Source: Linderina pennispora
Taxonomy: Eukaryota; Kickxellomycota; Kickxellomycetes; Kickxellales; Kickxellaceae
Assembly (NCBI RefSeq): GCF_002104995.1
Contig: NW_024468249.1
Coordinates: 434,001-498,000 of the forward strand
Length of the DNA: 64,000 nucleotides
Direction of reading: 5' to 3'
The notes under the pieces are model-generated. The model ran no database searches and had not been told where the DNA came from. It saw only the letters and a list, made by a program, of their open reading frames with translations. A program made the position numbers and the translations under genes. Position 1 is the stretch's first letter. Each line of letters starts with the position of its first letter. Positions 1 to 10,970 of the stretch are shown here, piece after piece.

Positions 1-220
1 CTCCAAGGTGTAGTTGTACTCCATATGTGGCACGATCGAGATAAATGAAAAGTGAGCGGTTTGAGGTTAGGGATCGAGAGTCGAGAGTCCAGAGTCGAGA
101 GATGAATACAGGGGACGTAGGTTGGGCTTTTATACATTTATCATTTGTAGTTTGCCATTAGATATTAGGTCTATTTTTAAGTACATTCATAATTAATTGT
201 GAGGAATGAACAAAGGACCC
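1..220. other. No gene seen; short purine-rich repeat
   Basis: This stretch holds no convincing coding sequence. Around 77-101 there is an imperfect short repeat of the unit GAGAGTC. It is the 3' flank of the transposase-like gene that begins at 221. No terminal inverted repeat or target-site duplication could be recognised. Confidence 0.4.
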
Positions 221-1264
221 TTAGTATGCATGCTGACTCGTAGTATGGATCGGATAGTTCGAATTTGTCTTTTGCTTCATAGCTTGCACTCCCCTAAGAC
301 TTGCATCCTTGTCCAGCCAATCTAGCCATTGTACGTACGCGAGGTTGGGATGCAAAAAATTGTACAAGTAGGCAGTGGCATTGATCCACTTTTTAGCAAT
401 GGTCATGGCACGTTCGTTCACTATGCATATTGGTAGCGCATTGAGCGAGCGGAATATGCACTTCCACATCCAGAAGGCACGGTTGACTGCGAATGTAGCA
501 GACCTATGGCGGGGCGTTGTTTCGGCTTGCTCGGCCAGCTCATGGACGTACTGATCCTCAAGGTATGGCGTGAAAAGATTCCGACTCTTCTTGGGTGCTA
601 TAGTCCAAGAAGTTGTATTAGCGTGTAGGCATTGTATGGTCGTGTTATTCTTCCAAAATGCATACTTACCGTTATCCGCTAGCAGATATTGGCACCCAGT
701 CATAAACTTTCCCGGCTGCTGAACAAGCGGGGACAGCTCCATGATGCGCTCAAACGGAGTGGCACCAGCATGGTCTGATAGGAAATACATGAATTTCAGC
801 GATGGCGCAATTGCAGCCATGATACGTATACTGTATTTGCCATACGCTGACTTGTCATAAGAGCAAAACGACGGCTCTAGGTATGCTGGCTCCAGGCCCA
901 GCCAGACACTCCCTGCACCCAAAAACCCGACCCGTGTATCAAACTTGCCGTCAAATGGTCCATCTGGGTTGCATGCGGTCTTTGGAAACGCTACCGAGTT
1001 TGCTAGTCGATCAATGATAATGTCAATAACGCGGCATGTGTACTCGTTTACGTTTTTGGATGATACGCCAAATATAGCCGCAGTGCGGTGCGCCAGCCCG
1101 CCGTTGCCTAGACGGTGTATGCACACAGCGACTTGGAGCACAACATCACTGTAGCTCCAGGTACCAAAGCACTCATGGCCATTAAGGAGGGTAACCAGGT
1201 TCAAGAACTGGAGGATAGGCATACGCATGAGCCGCGAAAACTCGCTTTCACAATAGAACGGCAA
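221..1264 (-). CDS. Harbinger/HARBI1-like transposase-derived protein, catalytic site eroded
   Basis: The 347-residue ORF resembles PIF/Harbinger DDE transposases and HARBI1-like nucleases. Residues about 45-85 look like the HTH region that precedes the nuclease fold (AAIFGVSSKNVNEY). Residues 142-200 match the core block (GKYSIRIMAAI, then LLADNGKY), and 261-274 match the ERAFG..K.RF block (NRAFWMWKCIFRSL). Of the three acidic residues expected in the family, the third (D197 in LLADNGKY) is present. The first (usually in IDGTH) is replaced by LGAGS around 115-119, and the second (usually in GSxHDS) by GATPFER near 168-173. The ORF is open end to end, so it is either a recently inactivated element or a retained, non-catalytic gene. 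Family assignment comes from pattern recognition only. Confidence 0.7.
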   Translation of the reverse strand: MPFYCESEFSRLMRMPILQFLNLVTLLNGHECFGTWSYSDVVLQVAVCIHRLGNGGLAHRTAAIFGVSSKNVNEYTCRVIDIIIDRLANSVAFPKTACNPDGPFDGKFDTRVGFLGAGSVWLGLEPAYLEPSFCSYDKSAYGKYSIRIMAAIAPSLKFMYFLSDHAGATPFERIMELSPLVQQPGKFMTGCQYLLADNGKYAFWKNNTTIQCLHANTTSWTIAPKKSRNLFTPYLEDQYVHELAEQAETTPRHRSATFAVNRAFWMWKCIFRSLNALPICIVNERAMTIAKKWINATAYLYNFLHPNLAYVQWLDWLDKDASLRGVQAMKQKTNSNYPIHTTSQHAY

Positions 1265-1312
1265 GGCATCTCTGATCCTGACCGACAGGATTCGAAATTG
1301 AATAGTTTATAA

Positions 1313-1833
1313 AGCCTTGTTGCTCAGGCGAATAGTCGTATTCCATGTTCATGTACAGAAATATGTCGAGATGATGAAAAGCGTCGGGAGAGAGGGAGAG
1401 AGAGGGCCGAGATGCGAGTTGGAACAAGAGGAGTGTTCTTGAATGTACACTTTTTGTTTTTACAAAACTGCCGGCACTCTTTATCGAAGAGGCGGTGATG
1501 CGTTCACAAATGCACGAGGTGCATAAATAGTAGGGGCGATTGATGGCATGTATTCACATTTATGGCTGTCCTGCCGCATGCCCGGTTCGGCTATGCCGCC
1601 GGCTTACTTGCATTGTGCAAAGAGGGACACGACAAGGAAGGCGGTTGTAGTGCTTAAGCATTTTCCGGTTACAGGCTGGTAGCTATTGTGTGGCGGATTG
1701 TCATAATCGAGGATCTTTTACTAATGTGGACCTGTTGTCTAGCACCACGTAGAGAAAGTGGTTGTACTGCACATTCACGCATGAATCGACAATGCGTATT
1801 TCACTTTTGGGAGACAATACGCAGGACTATTTC
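1313..1833. other. Intergenic, no gene seen
   Basis: The stretch between the transposase-like ORF and the membrane/spermidine-synthase-like gene has no supported ORF. A GA-rich simple tract (GGGAGAGAGGGAGAGAG) lies around 1388-1410. Confidence 0.4.
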
Positions 1834-3784
1834 TTAGTAGTTGAGCCAGTACTCCGTCGGGAACAGATCGCGCATGGCCTTCCAGTGGGCGATGGCAGAG
1901 CCGACCTGCCACTGAGGCAGCGGGTTCCACTGGTCAGTGATGGGCTTGACATCGTCGGCATACGCCGCATCGATGTTGATCTCCCGCTCCTCCATCTTGG
2001 ACAGCATGTTGGAGCGGATTGTGTATTGGTCCATTGCGCGCAGGACCTTGTGCGAAATGTCAAACTCGAGCGGGCTGTTTGATGCAAAGAACATCATGTT
2101 GGTCAGCCCATCCATATCATCCAATGACTCAGCAAAGCAGCGGACATGCGAGAACACAGTCGAGATAGTGCGAGCGACATGGTAAAGGGAGCGCGTGTCG
2201 GACATGATGCCGACGTAGTTCATGGCCAGGGTGCCATTGGGCTTGAGGATGCGCTCGAGCTGAGCAATAGGCCGATTCGGAGAACAACGAGCTGGGGACA
2301 GAGCCGCCGGTGAACACGTCATGCACAATGTAGTCGTATGTGTGGTCGGGCGACTCGTCAATGAAGGTGCGGCCGTCTTGCAGGTACACGCCATTGAGGT
2401 TCTTTGGCAGCATAAAATAGTCGACTGCAGCCTTGTAGACTTCGGGGTCGATCTCGACAACGTCCACACGCACATTCTGCTCGTGCAGCGAACGTGCTGA
2501 CACGCCAATGCCGAGGCCGATCTGCAGGGCGCGCTCCAGAGCCATCGCCGATCAGCGACTTTTTTGTGACCATCATGCCCTTGGACTTGGACGCCGGGTG
2601 GTGCTTGTTGTCCTTGATCAGACGCACAGGCGTCCGGGTAATAGAACACGCCAAAGATGGACTCGTTGGTCGTGTTCCACTGGCCGCCGAGAATGGAATG
2701 GCCACTGCGGAGCAGGCGTATTCCTCGCTGAGCCTCGTCAGATACAGAGACCCAGCCGGTGATAGACTCATGCCGCGACAGCATGTGATACTGTGTCGTG
2801 TTGCGGTTGTTGGCAGCTGTCAGGCCGTTGGTGCAAGAGGGCTGCGAGAAGAACGTGGTTAGGGCAAAGAACAGCACGCCTCCAGCCGGCAGGAATTGCA
2901 GTTTGCGGATCTGCCTATCGCGCAGGTTTGCGGTCAGCTCCTCGGCGCCCTTCTCGAGCTTGCCATCCGGCGATGCAGCCTTGAGTGCCTCGAGGGCATC
3001 TGCAGAATCAACAGTCTCCTGGTAGCCAGTCAGCAGCTTGATGATAACACTGCTGAGCCCAGCGAAGATGGCGTTGAAAAGAATGCCAGTGCAGGCAACC
3101 TGGGGGCGGGCAAATGTGTGGCCAAGCCAGACTGACATGGCGACAGCACTTAGGTACGCGATGGAGATTGCGCCCTGCAGGATCTTTGACTGCGGGTTGT
3201 ACGAGACGCGCGCCGCGCTGAGCACTGCGACGAACCCGCCCAGCACAAACGCCGGGAACGTGAACAGGCAGTAGACAATCATGGGGCCCCACATCGGGCT
3301 CACCATATCGGAGTAACGGAACAGGTACGAGGCGCGTGTCGGCGCCAGAGCAGTCAGAATTGCTGCCATGTCGAATGCCATGGCGATGGCACGAGTGGTC
3401 TTGGTGTCAATGGTCAGTTGGTCGCCCTTGCGCTTTTTGACGGGCGACATAGCCGACAGGATATAGCGCCAGTAGCTGGACCCCATCAGCCCGCCTAAAA
3501 TGAAACTGAACAGGATGCCGTAAAAGTAGTTGAGGTACGGCAGCACGTTGCCGAACACGGGCTCGAGGTACTGCGGGCCCAGACGGATCAGCGACGAGGA
3601 CAGGATGTTTGTCGACATAAAGCCGATGAATATCGAGATGACTGTGGGCAGCGACGGACCAGCCGGGGCTGTAGTGCGTGGGCCAAGCACCTTGTAGGCA
3701 GCATCGAGCACGGGTTTGCTGTCTGTGAGCTGCGGAGAGTCGTCGCCCTTTCGTCTGCTTCTTGCGTCTAGTCGTCGACGACAT
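1834..3784 (-). CDS. Multispanning membrane protein with C-terminal spermidine-synthase-like domain
   Basis: The N-terminal part carries several hydrophobic segments (for example around FIGFMSTNILSSSLI and IVYCLFTFPAFVLGGFVAVL). The C-terminal part is a Rossmann domain of the spermidine/spermine synthase family: glycine loop LQIGLGIGVSARSL, acidic strand VVEIDPEVYKAAVDYF, then DGRTF and the HDVFTGG catalytic-loop motif. Family members bind decarboxylated or ordinary S-adenosylmethionine; whether this one makes a polyamine is unknown. The start is taken at 3784 (MSSTTRRKK), because the longest frame (from 3711) lacks the basic N-terminus. Four +1 frame changes are needed, near 3745, 2630, 2550 and 2280. 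The Rossmann motifs continue across them, which suggests sequence errors rather than a dead gene. Confidence 0.75.
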
Positions 3785-4339
3785 TTCTTTGAATAGATTG
3801 CGCAGGTTTTAGAGGGAAAAAGAGTACAGGAGGGAGGCTGAGGAGAAAGGCGTCAGCGTGGACTCGTTCATCCAAGGCTCGCTCTTCCTGCCATGTGCGC
3901 GTTTGCATGACGGCCAATAAAGGAGCGGGATCCACCAGGAGATCGTCGACCAGACCTTGTGTGTTTGTGGGCTAGCTCGCTGATGAGCTAGAGGCAGAAC
4001 TGCCCGACGCCAGGGACCGGCTGCTGGCGGTTCGGCGCACATGTCGGTGCGGCTCATGGAAACGGCCAGCTGGAATAGGGCGGCTCACCGCTGAGGCTCA
4101 TTCCTAGCCGCTGATCTAATATCAGGCGCAGCTTGAGATTTATTGACGCCAAAGTTGCGCCAGCTGCGTTTTGTGGTTGAACGTCGCGACACTCCGGCAG
4201 AAAAGCCCCACCCCATCAGCGGTTTTCTCCTTTGCTCCATTGCTCCATTGCTCCACCATCCATTTTTCTGCCCCTTGTACGTGCCTAGCCCATTCATTAT
4301 ACACTCCCGAGCTGTACCATATACCACAACCTCCCCCAG
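3785..4339. promoter_or_regulatory. Divergent intergenic region
   Basis: These 555 bp separate two divergently transcribed genes, so both promoters must lie here. No clear TATA box was seen on either side. Small ORFs on both strands look like chance frames. A pyrimidine-rich tract with a threefold TGCTCCAT-type repeat lies around 4232-4256. Confidence 0.4.
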
Positions 4340-5438
4340 ATGTCGCCTGCGTCAAACACAAGCACAGAGATTGCCAACACGAGCTACTCGCCAGCCAACT
4401 TCGCGTCGGTGTATGCGGTCCTCGACAGCTTCAAATCAGTCATAATGTCCGGTATCCATGAGCCCGAGGTAAGGCACTTTTGGCGCGTTTGGTCTCAATT
4501 GGGTCGCGAAGCGCAGTTCCCAGGCACTTGTTGCCCTGATGGCAGCTTCATGCCAGACCAGGATTTGCCATCGATTGGCCCTCAATTGCTGACAGGCCTC
4601 TGCATGTGTAGGAATTGGACGCGACAGTGCGATGCACCGATAATGGCGTGCGGCTGAGGGCCCTGGCGCTGGCATTGCTTGCTGCAGCATCCGACAAGAA
4701 CCCCAAGACCACAAAGTCGGTGTGTGTATCGAGCCCGATTGAATCGTGCATATCCGCAGCAATATCGGACTAACCAGTTTTTTGCGCCTTGATAGGGAAA
4801 GCCAATGGTCAAAGATGTGCAGCGAGCTGGCGTCCAAAACTGTGTTCCTGCTCAAGGGTCTGCAGGTGCCTGAGCAAGTTGCCGACTCCCTTGATGCGTT
4901 CATTCTGCTGGACGCAGCGGTGCACATCGATGTCCTGTATTGGCTCAGCGAGTGTACAATCATGTACAACACCGCTGTCAAGGAGCTCATAGACAGCGAG
5001 TCAGAAAAGGCCAAGCGTGTGACCACGGCCGACGAGATGGACACCCAGCTCGTGCGCCTGCAGCCATTTGGCGAGATCTCCAAGCAGCGGTACTGGATGT
5101 TTGGTAACAAAACCCGGCAACTGTATTTGGAGGGCGGATCGAGGCGGACGCGCAACAAGTTTGAGCTGCTGGCGCAGACAGTTGATGAGTTTGAGAGGGT
5201 GGCAGATGAGCTGGAAGCAGGCAGATTGCGCGTGCACAAGGAGCTGGCGGAGCGGATCCGCGAAGAAGTGGTGCCGTTTGTCGAGAAGCAGGCTTTGCGC
5301 AAGGAGAAGCTGGAGCGCAAGCTGGAGCGCAACGCACGGCAGTTTGCCAACGTGCATGTGTATGAGACGAGGACACGCAGGCGCCAGAGAGTCAACTACG
5401 ATCTGAATGCCGACCCGTATGGCGTGGAGAACTATTGA
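4340..5438 (+). CDS. WHIM/WSD-motif protein (ISWI-accessory type)
   Basis: Three exons are inferred: 4340-4468, 4612-4721 and 4796-5438, giving about 293 residues. Both introns have GT..AG ends, and the second has GGACTAACC upstream of its acceptor. Exon 3 encodes a recognisable WHIM2/WSD motif (FGEISKQRYWMFG followed by RQLYLEGG), the segment that in ISWI-type remodeller accessory subunits follows DDT and WHIM1 and helps contact ISWI and linker DNA. The C-terminal third is strongly charged and probably helical (LRKEKLERKLERNARQF). The protein is much smaller than Itc1/BAZ family members and shows no PHD or bromodomain. A role as a chromatin-remodeller accessory protein is inference from the motif alone. 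Confidence 0.7.
4722..4795 (+). other. Intron 2 of WHIM-motif gene
   Basis: The donor GTGTGT at 4722 and acceptor TAG ending at 4795 flank a CTAAC-like branch site at about 4769-4774. Removing 74 nt joins the phases so that the reading continues as KSVESQWSKM. This intron is representative of the short introns in the window. Confidence 0.65.
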
Positions 5439-5488
5439 TTCTGGAAGTGGGTCGAAAATACATATCCTGATTTTAAAAAAAGCGACAT

Positions 5489-6405
5489 CTACGAAACGAT
5501 ACAGTTGATAGCAGTCAAGAAAAGCAGCAGCGATGCGCTCTCTAGAATGCGGTTGCCTGCAGACAGCGCCACAAAAGGCCAGTCAGGGATTCCAGGCAGC
5601 TGCGCAATGGCTGGACGCGCGACGCGCGGTGGCCGGTCCGACAGGAGCACGTAAGCGCTGAAGATGCCAATCTCCAGGATCATCAGTACCACAGCAGGTA
5701 GCCGCCTGTAGACCACTCAGCCATCTGGCTGTCAGGCCGGGTGTTCAGCAGGCCGGACCATTTAGCATTGGTGGCCTCTGCGTCCTCGCCTAGCAATCTG
5801 TCGTGCCTGGATTCGCGCATGGTGCCGTATACAAACAGGGTCGCCACTGGCAGCAGCCGCACAAATGCCCTGGATGCGCCGATCATCGAGAACTGCCGTG
5901 GCACCAGTAGCCCGCCCAGTGCACCCTGGGGGCCAGTGGAAGCGTTGGCACCAGGGTCAGCGATCGTGGCATCAGCTGAATCATGCAGGGCGTCGCTGTT
6001 GATATCTGCTACGCTGACCGCAGGTCGCTTCTCCACCCTGGTGCTGGCAGGCTTAGACTCTGCCGCACTGCCGGCCGATTCTGCCTTCTCGCGCTTCTCC
6101 TGCGCGGCCTTGCGCGCCAGATTTCCGACTCTACGGCGTGGCTTTGGGTTCTCTGTCGCGCTGTCTAGCGAGATCCCCGCTACATGCTGCTGCTGCGGCT
6201 GTCTGGTGCTGGGCTGTGGCGAACTCTCAGCCGAGGACGCGTGCAGCTCGTGGCCGCCAACAATGGCCATTTCGCTTTTGTCTGACTCTGCCTGGACCTG
6301 CGAGAACGTGCCCTTGATGCGCGACAGACGGTCAGTGCCACGGTTAAGAATGCGCTCCTGTCTGAGGCGGCGGCGGCGCTGTGCTTCGGTTTCGGGGGTT
6401 GACAT
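5489..6405 (-). CDS. GET2: GET complex subunit Get2-like (tail-anchored protein insertion receptor)
   Basis: Get2 (CAML in animals) pairs with Get1 in the ER membrane and captures the Get3 ATPase that delivers tail-anchored proteins. The N-terminus shows the hallmark Get3-binding arginine cluster followed by the RL.KI element (RRRRLRQERILNRGTDRLSRIKG shape, residues about 10-32). A low-complexity acidic/alanine linker follows. Then come three hydrophobic segments: FVRLLPVATLFVYGTM, LPAVVLMILEIGIFSAYVLL and a last one near ILESASLLLFLTAINCIV. This matches the usual Get2 architecture of a long cytosolic N-terminus and three membrane spans. A single -1 frame change near 5720 separates the first span from the other two; one more G in the GG at that place would restore EWVYRRLPAVV. 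The gene is divergent from RPS15 and convergent with the WHIM gene 50 bp away. Confidence 0.8.
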
Positions 6406-6704
6406 CGCGCGTGTTCAATTCGGGGAGGGCAAGGGGAGGCAAGTATAATTTACGGACTGAGATGGGCAGCAAGCGAGCTGGAAGAGCTCAGAAGCTCAGA
6501 AGCCAGGCTACAGGTGCCAGCACACCAAGACCCAGATTCGGGCATTTAATCAGGCCGGTAGCATGTGATTGATCACTGCTAATCACAAGAGTGATCAGCG
6601 CGCATTTGGACTTTTGGCTGGCAGAGCCCATTGTGTTTAGGCGGGTGCCAGCGCATGTCAGCATCGAGTTCGATCTTTTCTCTAGCCTATAGCAAAAAAT
6701 AAAA
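6406..6704. promoter_or_regulatory. Divergent promoter GET2/RPS15
   Basis: About 299 bp lie between the GET2 start and the RPS15 start and must serve both genes. An AT-rich tract (AGCAAAAAATAAAA) immediately precedes the RPS15 ATG at 6705. No canonical TATA box was identified. Confidence 0.4.
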
Positions 6705-7386
6705 ATGGTAAGGGCCGCATATACGATGACTGGGCAGCGATAGCAGGCGTTCTGCGGATGGATGCGCCGGCAATTAAGAATGGATACGCGGGGGCGGCTG
6801 GCAGATACGGCCCCGATGGAGAACGATGGCGGCGGAGGAGCGCGTGTGGCTGAATTGCGGAATGGCGAGGGAGGAAATTTGAGAAAACATTTGGTACTGA
6901 ATCGTACATCTGGGTGGACCTTCGCTTCGCATTTCAACCACCTTTTTGTAGGCCGACGCTTCCGCTCATAAGAAGAGGACCTTCCGCAAGTTCTCGTACC
7001 GTGGTGTTGACCTCGAGCAGCTGCTCGATGTCTCCAGCGAGCAGTTCATGGACATGGTCAACTGCCGTGCCCGCAGAAAGTTCAAGCGCGGTCTTAAGCG
7101 CAAGCCCATGGGCCTGATCAAGAAGCTGCGCATTGCCAAGCAGAACGCTCCGGAGAACGAGAAGCCCGAGATCGTCAAGACCCACCTGCGCGACATGATC
7201 ATCGTCCCCGAGATGGTCGGCTCCGTCGTCGGTGTCTACAACGGCAAGACCTTCAACCAGGTTGAGGTCAAGCCCGAGATGATCGGCCACATGCTGGCTG
7301 AGTTCTCGATCACCTACAAGCCGGTCCGCCACGGTCGCCCCGGTATTGGTGCCACCCACTCGTCGCGCTTCATCCCCCTCAAGTAA
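6705..7386 (+). CDS. RPS15: 40S ribosomal protein S15 (uS19)
   Basis: The ATG at 6705-6707 is immediately followed by a donor (GTAAGG), so exon 1 holds only the initiator codon. Exon 2 is 6952-7386. The spliced product is 145 residues, the usual length of eukaryotic uS19. It contains the characteristic stretches [39 protein letters not shown] and [20 protein letters not shown]. The protein sits in the head of the small subunit. The gene is intact. An intron directly after or near the start codon is common in fungal ribosomal-protein genes and may carry regulatory sequence. Confidence 0.95.
6708..6951 (+). other. First intron of RPS15, directly after the ATG
   Basis: The 244-nt intron starts GTAAGG and ends in a pyrimidine-rich tract plus TTTTTGTAG. 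Without it the conserved N-terminus ([20 protein letters not shown]) could not be reached in frame from any upstream ATG. Confidence 0.8.
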
Positions 7387-7731
7387 ACATGTGTTTTTCA
7401 TTTTCTACCATGGAATTCTTTATTGAATACTGAGAGTGTGGCGGAGAGTACACCTCTTTCTAACCATATACTACGTGTACCTGCACATACATGCCCTTGA
7501 GATCACCTGTGTCCGATGTGTGATGACATCAGAATTGTTCCGATGGGGAGCGGTGAGTGGCAGCCATGTTTTTTCTTCTCTCCTGGCGATGGTCAGTCAC
7601 ACGTGTGGTAGTGCTGTGGTCAGGAAAGCTGGCCCCTTTTCTCTCGCGCTCCCGGTTTCAAATAAATATTTTCTACTTTTAATGCGTCCTGCCTCTGGAT
7701 AAATTCACAATTGCAACAACACAACGCACAA
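7387..7731. promoter_or_regulatory. Intergenic between RPS15 and WD40 gene
   Basis: The stretch contains the RPS15 3' end and the WD40 gene promoter. An AT-rich element (CAAATAAATATTTTC) lies near 7658-7672. No additional gene is supported. Confidence 0.35.
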
Positions 7732-9856
7732 ATGGAGGACCCGGCCGAGCTTCTAGACTCGAAAGCTGAGCTGGACCAGGAGGAGCTGGAGCGGCTACTG
7801 CGCGAGAATCGTGCGCTTAAGGGCAGGCTCGATGAGCTGGAACGTGAGAACCGCTTGCTGAAGCAGCGCAACTTTGACCTGTCGATGCGGTATGGCCGCA
7901 GTGCCGAGAACCGGCGCAACCCGTTTGAGCTCGAGTTCTCCGATGACGAAACCCCGCTACCAGACAATGCCGAGGAAGTACGATCCAGCGATAACAACGA
8001 GGTCAGCGGAGCCGGGTACAGCGTCGAAGAGGGCGAGCTGTCGGGGAAGGAGCCCGAGGAGGCGAGTGCTGATCTGCCCAAGGTGGCCATTGATGACCCC
8101 CAGGTCACGCTGGCAGGCAAGGGCTCGCCAAGGGCGAACAAGCGCTCTGCTGCCGAGGGCACAGCGAAGCCGAGACGCGACAAGGAGGCGGCTGGTGGCA
8201 ATGATGCGTCCGCTTACGCCGAAGACGGCGACGCCGATGCCGAAAGCACATCGCCAGCAGCCAAAAAGGCCGCCGGCTCTGGGGCCCGCGATAAGAAAGA
8301 TCGTCGCCCAGCGGCCGATAAATCCGACATTACCGACCGCGACGGCTCGTCCAAGCACAACGGCGACGGCGAGCCAGCAGCTGTCCCCAAAGAGAAGAAG
8401 CTGGGGAGTATGCGCGACGACGACGAGCAGCGGCACAGCGGCCTGGCCCGGCGCAAGGAGGCCCGGCAGGTAAAGTGCTACGCCGAGCTGGACGGGCACG
8501 ACGGCGCGATTTACTCGACGCAGTATTCGCCAGACGGCGGGATGATAGCCAGCGCGTCGTTTGACAAGACCCTGCGGATCTGGGATGTGGGCGAGCAGAA
8601 GGCCCTGGCGGTTCTCGAGGGCCACGTGCAGAGCGTGTTTGACGTGGCGTGGCGGTTCGACTCGCAGGCAGTGGTGTCGGCGTCGTTTGATCGCTCCTGC
8701 ATCGAGTGGGACTTGGAGAGCCGTGCGCCGCGCGCGCACATGCCGTGCAACGGGCTGGTGCAGTGTGCCCGATACTCGACACATAACCCCAATGTTGTCT
8801 ATGCCGGCGACTCGTCGGGGTTCATCTCGATCCTCGACACAAGGACGCCGACGGTGGCCACCAAGCTGTCCAACGACGGGGCTATGGTCAACACGATCTA
8901 CTGCTTCAACGACGAGACGCGGTTGGTGTCAGGTGACCGCAACGGCGAGATCAAAATGTGGGACGTGCGGATCGGCAAGTTCATGCGACTGGTGAGCGCC
9001 GATGCCGAGAAGCGCGCCATCAGCCACATTAGCGTCGTCAAGAAGGAGACCAGCGGCACCGAGTACATGGCCGTCAACTCGTATGACAATGTTGTCCGGG
9101 TGTATGACCGCGTCGACGATCCGAGCGTGCCGGTACCGCGTGTCATCCACGAGCTGCGCGGTGTGCGCAGCCGCAACTGGCCGATCAAGAATGCATTCTT
9201 CAGCCCGAGCAACATCTCCTGAAGAGCAGCTGCTGGGGCTTTACCGCGGCGGCGACTACTACGAGCTGGACACGCGGTCGCAAAACGAGATGAAGGGGCT
9301 CCGGTCAATGCTGTTCTTGATGACGGGCAGCGCAGAGCCGTTTGCGTATCTGTACAGACTCAGCTCTCACTCCAAAACCGTCGGAGTGGACGACAAGGTA
9401 AGAAGGGGCTGTACAGCAAAGCGGTTGCGTATAGTGGCCCGCTTGTTGGCTGCAAGGCTGACAGGGGCAAATTCCTGGTCTGCCGTTGTGTGGTGCTGGA
9501 CTGTACCACCCTGTGCGTGTGTGTAGCAGGTGAAAACTCCCCCGGCATAGGCGCTCTCTGCTGCTACTGTCTTGGGCTCGCTCAGGTCATGGAACTAGAA
9601 CATCCCCGAAATGGTTGGGGATTCGGACTGAGAGCCTTCAGGGCAAAAAATAGTGAGGACCGCGTTATTTATAAACCGCCTTCTTTGAAAATAGACCAAG
9701 CGCGGATCGCGGCAGAAGCTCGAGGGGCACTCGGACCGCGTCTATGCTGTGGCGACGCACCCTGCAGAAATCAAGGCCTGCACGGCGGGCGCCGACAGCA
9801 CTATCCGTCTGTGGCATATCCCGTCTGGTGGGCGCCTGCTCAAAGACGGATACTGA
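7732..9856 (+). CDS. Coiled-coil plus WD40-repeat protein
   Basis: The start is the ATG at 7732 ([14 protein letters not shown]); the longer frame begins at a TTG. Residues about 15-50 form a leucine-rich coiled coil ([19 protein letters not shown]). A charged, alanine-rich disordered linker follows, then WD40 repeats beginning [20 protein letters not shown] and [13 protein letters not shown]. One +1 frame change lies near 9218 (dropping a C gives [14 protein letters not shown]). A 318-nt intron is inferred from 9398 (GTAAG) to 9715; the last exon, 9716-9856, completes the final repeat ([29 protein letters not shown]). The combination recalls Atg16-like and other scaffold proteins, but I cannot name the orthologue. 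Confidence 0.75.
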
Positions 9857-10970
9857 TGCCTTCCAAAAAGCATATGCGTTTGTTGTTTATTTCTCAAGTG
9901 TGCAAATGGAATCTGGAAGCCTGCTACGCCCGCCATATGATTGGCGAATTATGCATAGTGTCGTCGTTGCCGCTGCCGGATAGCGGTCCGGCAGAAGAGG
10001 GCCTCCTTGTCCCATTTGAGATTGCCTGCTGGAGGCACAACAGACGATCGTCCATTGAGTAAGAGTGGGCGACTGAGCAGAAAGAGAGGGGGAAACAACC
10101 AAGACCGTCTGACCCGTTAGAGAGTTCAAGGTTCCTTCTCTTCCCCTCCGTTTACTTCAAATTCAGGCGTAGAAGCACTTTTTCCTCTCTTATTCCTTTT
10201 TAACCAGAGCCACACCACGCTCAGTCTGGTTAAGCAGAGCTTCGCCCCCTTTTCTTATTTCCCTCCCCCTTTCTCAACATCTTCCCTTTCTCTCTTTTCA
10301 CGCACGCTCCTACTTCCCTCGCTATTTTCGTTATATACCTATCGCTCCGACATACATACTTTCAGTCCTACGCTTTGACACACCCCTTTTCACGTCACTT
10401 CTTTCCTTAACACTCAGCACAGACAGGAACAGATCTCTTTTGGCTGCAGAGAAACCACTCCCCTCTCATCAAAACGGAGACGGGCACGCATCAAGGTAAA
10501 TGGCAGAGACTCTTGTATTTTTAGACATGCTCAGGGTGGCGAAAGTATGGCCTGCTGTCTTCCCACTCGCTTCTCCTTTCTCACTTCAATTATTTATTTC
10601 CGTGCTCTATACTATTTATCTTGTTTCTGGAGGGCCAATTTGGCAAGGACGATTTGGCACAGACATTTTTTTGCTGCTGTATATAAGAGCAGACCACACA
10701 CACTTGCACTCCCCCGCAGAGACAGGACCGCGAAGCCAACCCCCAGGTCCGTGGCCCGGCCTTGATTAATACTAGCCTCGAAGGCGCAGACCGCCAGTCC
10801 GCTACCGCGTGCTCGAAAATTGTTTTTAGCTCCACACTTTGCATACTAAAAGGGTGGCAACTTCATATTGCTTCCCAAAAACGGGGGGTTTCTTTTTGTT
10901 TTACTTTTCTTTGTATCCTCGGTGGCTGTAGACTTCTCGCGGCTCTCTATTTACACCACTCTACCGCGAA
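9857..10970. promoter_or_regulatory. Long upstream region of the Rax2-like gene
   Basis: This 1.1-kb region is rich in pyrimidine tracts (about 10133-10330). No supported gene lies in it. The only clear element is the TATA box listed separately. Confidence 0.45.
10680..10687 (+). promoter_or_regulatory. TATA box (TATATAAG) upstream of Rax2-like gene
   Basis: TATATAAG lies 291 bp upstream of the ATG at 10971, a spacing that would leave a long 5' untranslated leader. No other gene lies downstream that it could serve. Confidence 0.5.

Noticed and set aside
4436-5395. 319-codon minus-strand ORF
   Set aside because: Antisense to the WHIM-motif gene, no motifs.
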